From Palsa-504 sp050698755 (lineage in GTDB: Bacteria; Actinomycetota; Actinomycetes; Streptosporangiales; Streptosporangiaceae), in the NCBI GenBank assembly GCA_050698755.1, contig JBOHCK010000005.1, forward strand, positions 1 through 52,289: DNA of 52,289 nt, read 5' to 3'. The position numbers and the translations under genes are program-made. Numbering within the stretch: position 1 is the first letter of the stretch; each line of letters starts with the position of its first letter. The notes below the pieces were generated by a model. That model did not search any database. It worked only from the letters and a program-made list of their open reading frames with translations, and was not told the DNA's origin. Positions 45,927-52,289 of this stretch are shown in pieces.

Positions 45927-48716
45927 GTGCCTGGCCTGACAGTGCATCCTCCATCCGGGTTGTTCGGCAGGATTGGCGAGCTGGAAGTCCTGGCTCGGCT
46001 CATCGCAAACGTGAGAAGCGGTCAAAGCGCAGTCCTGGTGGTGCGGGGGGAGGCGGGGATCGGCAAGACGGCGCTGCTGCGATACCTGATTGATGAGGCG
46101 TCCGATTTCAGGGTGGCCCGCGGTGCCGGTGTGGAGTCGGAGATGGAGCTGCCCTTCGCCGGGCTGCATCAGTTGTGCGCTCCGATGCTCGGCCGGCTTG
46201 GCTCGCTTCCCGAGCCCCAGCGGCGCGGGCTCAGCGTGGCGTTCGGGCTTGCCTCGGGAGATAGCCCTGACCGGTTCCTGGTCGCGCTCGCGGCGCTCAG
46301 CCTCCTGGCGGAGACGTCGGAAGAGTGCCCGTTGTTGTGCGTCGTGGACGACGCACAGTGGCTCGACCAGGCTTCGGCCCAGGTCCTCGGGTTTGTCGGG
46401 CGCCGGTTGCTGGCGGAGTCGATCGGGTTGGTGTTCGCCGTCCGCACGCCGGGTGTCTTGCCGGGTCACCTGGCGGGGTTGCCCGAACTCCAACTGGGCG
46501 GACTGGAGGCAGAGCCGGCTCGTGCGCTGCTGGCGACGGTGACGTCAGGTCCGCTTGATGAGAGCGTCTGCGGAAGGATCGTCGAGGAAACACGGGGTAA
46601 TCCTCTTGCCCTGCTCGAGCTCTACAGGGGCCTGGGCGCGGGCGGGCTGGCCGGCGGGTTTGCGCTGCCGGACGCGGGAGATCTGCCGCAGCGCATCGAG
46701 GACCAGTACGCACGGCGCCTAGGTGAGCTGCCGGATGGCGCTCAGCGGCTGGTCCTTCTGGCGGCAGCTGATCCGGTCGGGGATTCGGCCCTGATTCTCC
46801 GGGCGGCTCGGGGCCTGGGTCTGGATATCAGCGCCATCAACCTCGCCGCGGATGCGGGCCTGCTGGACTTCGGTGCGAGCGTACGCTTCCGGCATCCGCT
46901 GGTGCGTTCGGCTGTATACCGGGCCGCCGCCGTCGAGGACCGGCGGGCCGTGCATGGCGCGCTGGCCGCGGCGACTGATCCGGTGGCTGACCCCGACCGC
47001 CGGGCGTGGCATCGCGCGCACGCAGCTTCCGGGCCTGACGAGGCGGTGGCCGGGGAGCTGATCAGCTCCGCAGGCCGGGCCCTGCGCAGGGGCGGGGTCG
47101 CCGCCGCCGCCGCGTTCTGGGAGCAAGCCGTGGCGCTGACGCCGGACCCGGGCGAGCGTGCCGCGCGGGCGCTGCCGGCGGCTGAGGCGAAGTACGCGGC
47201 CGGGGATTTCCAGGCCGCGCAGGCCCTCCTGGCCGCGGCTGAGATCGGATCACTCAGCGAGCTCGGCGCTGCGCAGGTGCAGCGGATGCGGGCGCAGGTC
47301 GCGTTTGCGCTGAGACGGGGCAGCGACGCGCCGCCGCTGCTGCTACGAGCAGCTCAGCGGCTACAGGCTCTCGATCCCGAGCTGGCCCGGCAGACCTATC
47401 TCGAAGCCCTGGTGGCGGTGATCTACGCCGGCCGGCTCGCCCATGGAGACGACGTACTACAGATCGCGCGTGCAGCGAGATCCGCGCCGGTCGGGCCGGC
47501 GCCGCTACCGCACGCTGAGCTGCTGCTCCGCGGCTTGGCCGTACGCCTGACCGACGGGTACGTGGCCGCCGCGCCCGCACTCAAGGAGGCGCTGCGTCTT
47601 TACCGGGCCCAGCCGCAGGAACTGGACTGGCTGGGCGTCACCTACAACATGGTCGCCATGGACCTGTGGGACGACCAGGCGTGGTTTGAGCTCGCGGCCG
47701 GCCAGGTCCGGCTAGCGCGCGCGAACGGCACTCTCAGCTGGCTTCCGTTCGCGCTCGACTATCTCGCCGAGATCCACCTCCAGGCCGGCGGCCTATCCCA
47801 GGCGGCGGGCCTGCTGACGGAAGGTGAGAGCATCGATCCGGGGATCAGGGCGGCGACCCTTCCCTATGTCCCGCTGCTGCTCGCTGCGTGGCGCGGGGAC
47901 GCGTCGGCCGCGGCCGACCTGACGGGGGCGATGGTTCGTGGCGCCTCGACCCGGGGTGAGGGCGCGGCGCTGACGTACGCGGAGTACGCCACGGCCGTGC
48001 TCGGCAACGGCCTGGGCAATTACGGCCCTGCCGCCGAGGCCGCGCACAGTGCCAGCGCGGCCGACGAGGTCGTCATCTCGCCCTGGGCGCTGTATGAGCT
48101 GGTGGAAGCGGCAGTGCGAAGCGATCAGCGCGAGCGTGCCGCCGCGGCGGCTGACCGGCTGTCCGGGATAGCTGCGGCGAGCGCAACTGACTGGGCTGGT
48201 GGTGCGGCCGCGCGGTCCCGAGCCCTGCTGGCCGAAGGGCGCGCCGCCGAAGAGGAGTATCGCGAGGCCGTCGAGCTGCTGAGCAGAACGCGGATGGCGG
48301 CTCACCTGGCCCGCGCCCGCCTGAGCTACGGCGAGTGGCTGCGCCGCGAAAGTCGGCGCATTGACGCCCGTAACCAGCTGCGACCCGCGTTTGAGGCGTT
48401 CACGTCCATGGGCGCCCGGGCCTTCGCCGAACGGGCTCGGCGGGAGCTCCTGGCCACAGGGGAGAAGGTACGCAAGCGCACCGAGGACACTCGCACCGAC
48501 CTGACTCCTCAGGAGGAGGAAATCGTCCAGCTGGCCCAGGACGGACGAACCAACCAGGAGATCAGCGCGCAGATGTTCATCGGCACTCGCACAGTGGAGT
48601 GGCACCTGGGCAAAGTGTTCGCCAAGCTCGATATCAGTTCCCGCCGCGAGCTCGACGAGGCGATGAAACGTCGGCAGAGGCGTCCGGGTGCACCCGCCGG
48701 GGCCAGGAAGCGCTGA
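45927..48716 (+). CDS. LuxR-family regulator with N-terminal AAA/STAND ATPase (LAL type)
   Basis: The 929-residue protein has FGRIGELEVL followed by Walker A GEAGIGKT (residues 41-48) and Walker B LLCVVDDAQWLD. A long helical repeat region (TPR-like, about residues 400-830) comes next. The C-terminal LuxR HTH reads DLTPQEEEIVQLAQDGRTNQ then GTRTVEWHLGKVFAKLDISS. Such large ATP-dependent activators (LAL) often control secondary metabolism or catabolism in actinomycetes. The GTG at 45927 leaves only about ten residues before the STAND domain. No linked target cluster is apparent. Confidence 0.92.
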   Translation: MPGLTVHPPSGLFGRIGELEVLARLIANVRSGQSAVLVVRGEAGIGKTALLRYLIDEASDFRVARGAGVESEMELPFAGLHQLCAPMLGRLGSLPEPQRRGLSVAFGLASGDSPDRFLVALAALSLLAETSEECPLLCVVDDAQWLDQASAQVLGFVGRRLLAESIGLVFAVRTPGVLPGHLAGLPELQLGGLEAEPARALLATVTSGPLDESVCGRIVEETRGNPLALLELYRGLGAGGLAGGFALPDAGDLPQRIEDQYARRLGELPDGAQRLVLLAAADPVGDSALILRAARGLGLDISAINLAADAGLLDFGASVRFRHPLVRSAVYRAAAVEDRRAVHGALAAATDPVADPDRRAWHRAHAASGPDEAVAGELISSAGRALRRGGVAAAAAFWEQAVALTPDPGERAARALPAAEAKYAAGDFQAAQALLAAAEIGSLSELGAAQVQRMRAQVAFALRRGSDAPPLLLRAAQRLQALDPELARQTYLEALVAVIYAGRLAHGDDVLQIARAARSAPVGPAPLPHAELLLRGLAVRLTDGYVAAAPALKEALRLYRAQPQELDWLGVTYNMVAMDLWDDQAWFELAAGQVRLARANGTLSWLPFALDYLAEIHLQAGGLSQAAGLLTEGESIDPGIRAATLPYVPLLLAAWRGDASAAADLTGAMVRGASTRGEGAALTYAEYATAVLGNGLGNYGPAAEAAHSASAADEVVISPWALYELVEAAVRSDQRERAAAAADRLSGIAAASATDWAGGAAARSRALLAEGRAAEEEYREAVELLSRTRMAAHLARARLSYGEWLRRESRRIDARNQLRPAFEAFTSMGARAFAERARRELLATGEKVRKRTEDTRTDLTPQEEEIVQLAQDGRTNQEISAQMFIGTRTVEWHLGKVFAKLDISSRRELDEAMKRRQRRPGAPAGARKR

Positions 48717-49266
48717 AGTAGAGCCGGGCAAATGGCACCTGCTGGCCGGTGAGAGCCGGGCTTGGTGGTGCGCGGTGACCAGGGCATGGGCAAGAACGTG
48801 CCGCTGGCCTACCGGCGGGGCTAGGACGGTGCTGGGGTAAGGCGGCGCCCGGGCGCGGGCCAGGGTCTCCACGGGTGCGATCTGGTCGCCCGGAGCACGA
48901 TCGTGATTCCCGTACCAACCTCCGCACAAATTGCGCGAAGGGCTCGTCCGCCGGCTGATGCCGGTCCAACCCCGCCCGCTGCGCCGTCCTTCTGAGAGCC
49001 GGTCCGATGACCATGCAAGCGAACAGCATCTGGAAGTACCTGCGCCGATCCCTCAGCGCCGATCCCGGGAGATTCGCCGGCGGCTCTGCCGTGATCGACC
49101 TGCTCGGCCCGCTGGCCGTCGAGCAGGAACGTCTGGCGGAGCGGTACCGCTCGCAGCATGGCGCTAATCACCCGGCGGCCGACGCCGTCCGCAACCCCGA
49201 CGGCTCCCTATCCGCGACTCTTCCCCGGTCGCCATCCACAGCGACACCTTGAGCTAGGAGCACACC
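48717..49266. other. Intergenic stretch with a LuxR-ATPase relic
   Basis: At 48762-48824 an open frame reads LVVRGDQGMGKNVPLAYRRG, closely resembling the Walker A region of the preceding gene (LVVRGEAGIGKTALLRYL), with Thr replaced by Asn. The preceding residues (AGESRA) continue in another frame. A second, uncertain 81-codon frame (49007-49252; MTMQANSIWKYLRR) may be noise. Apart from these I see nothing coding. Confidence 0.5.
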
Positions 49267-49920
49267 ATGCGCGCTGACATCATTCCCGGCGGGATCTTTC
49301 CCGACTACGAGCTGACCGACCACACCAAGACCCGGCAGCGGCTGAGCGCGCTGCAAGGCATCAACCCCATGATCCTGGTGCTCTCGCGCGGCGGCTTCTG
49401 CCCGAAGGACCACCAGCAGCACCTGCAGCTGGCCGCGTTCTACCCGCAGATCACCGTCGGCTACACCCAGATCGTCACGATCTCGACCGACAACATCCTC
49501 AAGACCAACGAGTTCCGTGACTCAGTCGGCGCGCAGTGGACCTTCCTGTCCGACGCCGGCCGCCATATCCAGAAGGATCTCGACATCGCCGAGTACACCG
49601 ATCCCTACTACGACCCCATGATCCCCTACACGCTCGTGCTCAAGCCGGGACTGGTCATCCACAGCATCTACAACGGCTACTGGTTCTGGGGCAGGCCGTC
49701 GACCGAGGACCTGCGCCGCGATCTGCGCGAGGTGACCCGCGAGATCCGACCGGACTGGGACCTGACCGCCCCTGGCCTTCGTGAAGCCTGGGACGCCGGC
49801 GACCGCTTGATGCATCACCCGTACCAGCAGACCGGCCAAGACCAGAGGGCGGGGCACGAAGCGCCGAGGCAACGTCGTGAGAATACAGCCAGAGTTTGCG
49901 CGGGCGCGGCCGGCCGCTAA
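49267..49920 (+). CDS. Peroxiredoxin/redoxin-like (AhpC/TSA-like) protein
   Basis: Thioredoxin-fold features are visible: GGIFPDYELTDHTKTR, then the strand MILVLSRGGFCPKDHQQH with Cys45 in the peroxidatic-like position, ITVGYTQIVTIST and a FLSDAGRHIQKDLDI segment. PYTLVLKPGLVIHSIYNGYWFWGRP matches redoxin-family C-termini. It lacks a clear resolving Cys in the usual place. The final ~30 residues are Arg/Gln-rich and may be a terminal extension after a lost stop. It has an AGGAGCACACC site upstream. Confidence 0.72.
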   Translation: MRADIIPGGIFPDYELTDHTKTRQRLSALQGINPMILVLSRGGFCPKDHQQHLQLAAFYPQITVGYTQIVTISTDNILKTNEFRDSVGAQWTFLSDAGRHIQKDLDIAEYTDPYYDPMIPYTLVLKPGLVIHSIYNGYWFWGRPSTEDLRRDLREVTREIRPDWDLTAPGLREAWDAGDRLMHHPYQQTGQDQRAGHEAPRQRRENTARVCAGAAGR

Positions 49921-50084
49921 GCGATCTTCGCGGCCGCGCGCCGAGTTGTCCGGACCGATGGTGCGGGCGGCGTCCGGGGGACCTGATAGCGGCGATCCTG
50001 CCAGGCTTGACGGTGAGGTTCTTGCCGGAGCTTACGCGGACCGCAGGCGGCCGACCATGACCCACAGCTCTGTCCCCGGCGACA

Positions 50085-50483
50085 GTGACCCGCCGTGTCG
50101 CGCACACCGCCGCCGCCCCCGCCCACGCCCTCGTCGCCCCGGCGCTGCGCTGGCTCACCAGCCCCGGCGGACAAGCCCAGGTCACCCTCAACCAAGACGT
50201 CGACACCCTCGCCTCCGCCCTGGTCATCGAGAACCAGGCCACCACGGTCGCCAACCACGTGATCTTCGAAGCCGCCGCCCGCACCGTCGCCGGACAGGCC
50301 CGCACCATCCTGGCCCACCCCGCCCTGCTCCCCACCACCGGCCGCATCGCCTACCAGGCCATGCTGAACGACTTCATCACCCTCTCCAACCTGCTCCAGC
50401 CCGGCACCCGCTACGGCACCACCGCCCAGGACTACACCGCCTGGTACACCGCCCTGCGCGCCACCAACATCACCATCTCCTGA
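50085..50483 (+). CDS. Hypothetical protein
   Basis: A 132-residue frame with strong actinobacterial codon bias (C/G third positions) opens with GTG at 50085. It reads VTLNQDVDTLASALVIENQATT and FITLSNLLQPGTRYGTTAQDYTAWYTAL. I do not recognise a characterised domain. The helical, non-membrane composition suggests a small cytoplasmic protein. No operon partner is clear. Confidence 0.45.
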   Translation: MTRRVAHTAAAPAHALVAPALRWLTSPGGQAQVTLNQDVDTLASALVIENQATTVANHVIFEAAARTVAGQARTILAHPALLPTTGRIAYQAMLNDFITLSNLLQPGTRYGTTAQDYTAWYTALRATNITIS

Positions 50484-50622
50484 CACCGCAGCCCGCCGCA
50501 CTGCGGCACCAGCGTCCGGGCGCCCCGGTTCCGTTCCCCAGGCGGAGCCGCGGGCGCCCGGCCTTTGCCGCCGGCAGGCGCACGAAAATCTGACTGACCG
50601 CAAGCCGTGGTAGACACGTGGC

Positions 50623-51116
50623 ATGACCGCTTCACCGGTGCCGGACCTAGCTGATGTGCTCGGGAGGTGATCGTGGTCCCGGTCGGCGGCGGGAGCGGGG
50701 CGGCGGGTGCCTGCTTGGTGGCCAAGGCCGTCCGCCCGTCGACCGAGGTGATCGGCGTGCAGTCCGAGGCGGCCCCGGCCGCCTACCGCTCCTGGCGGGC
50801 CCGCGCGCTCGTGGAGGATGCCAACAGCACGTTCGCGGAAGGGCTGGCCACCCGGACCGCGTTCGAGCTGCCGCAGCGGATCCTGCAGGAGTCACTCGAT
50901 GACTTCGTACTGGTCTCGGACGATGCGCTGCGGACCGCCACGCGGCTGATGATCGAGAAGACGCGAAACCTGGTCGAGCCGGCCGGCGCGGCCGCCCTGG
51001 CGGCGGTGCTAGGCGCACCCGAGCGGTTCGCGGGCCGGAAGGTGGCGATCGTGTGCAGCGGCGGCAACATCAGCCCGGCGCAACTCGCCGGACTATGGCC
51101 TGCCGAATCGGCCTGA
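50623..51116 (+). pseudogene. Threonine dehydratase-like (PLP fold II) protein, internally deleted
   Basis: At 50623 an ATG opens a short frame MTASPVPDLADVLGR, plausible as the start of a serine/threonine dehydratase. Immediately after, in a different frame (from 50667), the sequence resumes at IVVPVGGGSGAAGACL, the conserved mid-protein loop. It continues to the C-terminal VCSGGNISPAQLAG. The missing part contains the PLP-lysine and the first lobe. The gene is therefore a deletion pseudogene; the visible 149-residue frame alone cannot form the active site. Confidence 0.7.
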
Positions 51117-51175
51117 CTACGCGCTTCACCCCTAACATGAGACGGGGGCAGCCTGGTGACAGAAGGGCGGACGTG

Positions 51176-51632
51176 GTGAGCTTCCAGAAAACCCCGGGCG
51201 GGACCCGCGGCGCCCCGTCGGGGCCGCTGACGCGCGGCATGATGCGGGCCATGACGGGCATCCCACCGGCTATCCGGCGACAAGTTCCAGGGCATGGACC
51301 TGCTGTACCTCACCACGGTCGGGGCCAAGAGCGGCCAGAAGCGGCAGTCGACCGTGGCCCGGTTCGCCGACGGCGATGACGCCTGGCTCGTCGTAGCCTC
51401 CGCCGGGGGAGCGGCACACCACCCGGCCTGGTACCACAACATCGCCGCGCACCCGGACCAGGTCTGGATCGAGTTCGGCGGGAAGCAGATCCGGGTCACC
51501 CCGACGCAACTCGACGGGGACGAGCGCGCGCAGGCGTGGCAGCGGATCACCCAGAGCCAGTCCCGCTACCTCGGCTACGAGCAGAAGACCGACCGAGCGA
51601 TCCCGGTCATCCGGCTCACCCGCGCCGACTGA
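51176..51632 (+). pseudogene. Deazaflavin (F420)-dependent nitroreductase-family protein, frameshifted
   Basis: The N-terminus (VSFQKTPGGTRGAPSGPLTRGM) lies in one frame and the rest (GDKFQGMDLLYLTTVGAKSG to TDRAIPVIRLTRAD) in another. The switch is near 51260-51280. The second part shows the hallmark LYLTTVGAKSGQ and ASAGGAAHHPAWYHNIAAHP of the DDN family. A minor indel is enough to restore one frame, so a sequencing error cannot be excluded. The isolated ATG at 51294 would give a shortened protein. Confidence 0.65.
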
Positions 51633-51661
51633 GACCTCGGCGCAGGCCCTAGGCCAACAGG

Positions 51662-52170
51662 TCAGAGGCCTTCGTTGATCAGCCGTCCGGCCGTCTCGAA
51701 CTTGGCCGGCCTGCGGCGCTTGTAGTAGAACGCCGCCGCGACGCCGAGGACGACGACCGCGCCGTCGATCGGGCCCAGCCAGTTCGCGTAGTTGTAACCG
51801 CCACCCAGGAACGTGATGTTCGTGAACAGCAGGTACACCACGTAGGCCTGGGTGAAGAACGAGATCAGCGGGGCCAGCCTGGTCTTCCACCAGTTCACCT
51901 CGTCGCGGTGGTAGCGCTCGTAGTAGACCAGGATGCTGAGCGAGACCAGCGCCTGCACCGACAGGATGATGATCACGCCCATGATCGCCATCAGGCCGTA
52001 CAGCTGGAGGTAGGCCTGCGAGGTCGGATTGCCGGTGCCGGTGAAGATGGCGAATAGCCCGATGATGATCGCGGCGATGACCGTCTGGGTGACCGAGGCG
52101 ATGTGCGGGCTCTTCCACCTGGGGTGGGTCCGGCCGAGCGCCTTCGGGGCCAGGCCCTCGCGCCCTAGCC
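51662..52170 (-). pseudogene. APC-family amino-acid permease, 5'-truncated
   Basis: The frame reads GLGREGLAPKALGRTHPRWK (the loop before TM9 of an APC permease), then three or four helices (VTQTVIAAIIIGLFAIFTGT, MGVIIILSVQALVSLSILVY, and AVVVLGVAAAFYY), and ends RLINEGL at 51662. The first eight or so helices are missing. The upstream sequence in the same frame (THTASTNTYKINLSRK-like, roughly 52170-52243) is unrelated and hits a stop. The only internal ATG, at 51991, would give a 109-residue fragment. I interpret it as truncation by recombination. Confidence 0.6.
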
Positions 52171-52289
52171 CCAGTTTCCTGGATAAGTTGATCTTGTAGG
52201 TGTTTGTGCTGGCAGTGTGGGGTGCTGGTGGCTCCGGCGCCTATGACCTAAGTGAGTATTTGATAAATGGGTGGGCTGGGCCAGGCGGC
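52171..52289. other. Less GC-rich segment at the window end next to the permease break
   Basis: Bases beyond about 52185 include AT-richer stretches (GATAAGTTGATCTTGTAGGT and AGTGAGTATTTGATAAATG) that differ from the rest of the window. They sit next to the point at which the permease homology ends. They might be the end of a mobile element or another relic, but no inverted repeat or transposase is visible here. Confidence 0.35.

Noticed and set aside
47793..48929. 378-codon minus-strand frame
   Set aside because: Antisense to the C-terminal part of the LuxR-ATPase gene, whose HTH motif is clear.
49007..49252. 81-codon plus frame (MTMQANSIWKYLRR) before the redoxin gene
   Set aside because: Weak ribosome-binding site, no recognised family and a Thr/Ser/Pro-rich end; kept only as a note in the intergenic entry.

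Overview
The window is high-GC DNA with GTG starts, many 1-4 nt start/stop overlaps and several probable leaderless promoters. It carries the actinobacterial gene set uvrC-rapZ-yvcK-whiA and gap-pgk-tpiA-secG-rbpA. The host is therefore an actinomycete, probably a soil lineage near Streptosporangiales or Streptomycetales; nothing here fixes the genus. No rRNA, tRNA, CRISPR array or intact insertion sequence was seen.

Layout. 1-7.8 kb: an SDR-type epimerase, a DHFR-like pseudogene, a membrane protein with an acidic repeat tail, a CoA-ligase plus CocE-type hydrolase pair, and an MBL-fold hydrolase. 7.8-10.3 kb: an MMPL-type transporter whose 3' end is built from 15/30-bp DNA repeats. 10.4-15.3 kb: uvrC, rapZ, yvcK and whiA. 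15.3-37.6 kb: accessory DNA between whiA and gap, which are adjacent in many actinobacteria. It holds PadR regulators with decayed partners, an MFS exporter, the main catabolic locus (19.6-35.6 kb) and an ECF42-like sigma factor with its YciI partner. 37.9-41.6 kb: gap, pgk, tpiA, secG and an rbpA-family gene. 41.8-43.2 kb: a ribbon-helix-helix protein coupled to a Fic/Doc-like and Clp-N fusion. 43.2-52.3 kb: a patchwork of intact genes (VOC, SDR, AAA-LuxR, redoxin-like) and broken ones (methyltransferase, LuxR relic, threonine dehydratase, F420-type nitroreductase, amino-acid permease).

The most interesting unit is 19,559-35,589. One arm encodes an ABC importer (family-5 lipoprotein binding protein, two permeases, one fused double ATPase) with an N,N-dimethylformamidase large-subunit-like hydrolase translationally coupled between binding protein and permeases. 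The other arm encodes a 2-hydroxyacid dehydrogenase, three Gfo/Idh/MocA oxidoreductases, two tandem DUF4438 proteins, a GntR/FCD regulator and an SDR. The 9-bp sequence TTGTCGACA, or a close variant, lies at the divergent promoter region, at the importer promoter and just before gntR, suggesting one regulon. I infer uptake of an amide-containing or sugar-acid-like compound, hydrolysis, and oxidation of the products. The substrate cannot be read from sequence.

A GC-rich dispersed element of about 80-100 bp occurs three times: inside the uvrC C-terminus, inside the linker of the fused ATPase and upstream of gap. Start coordinates were chosen from visible ribosome-binding sites, overlaps and family alignments from memory; alternatives are noted in the entries.
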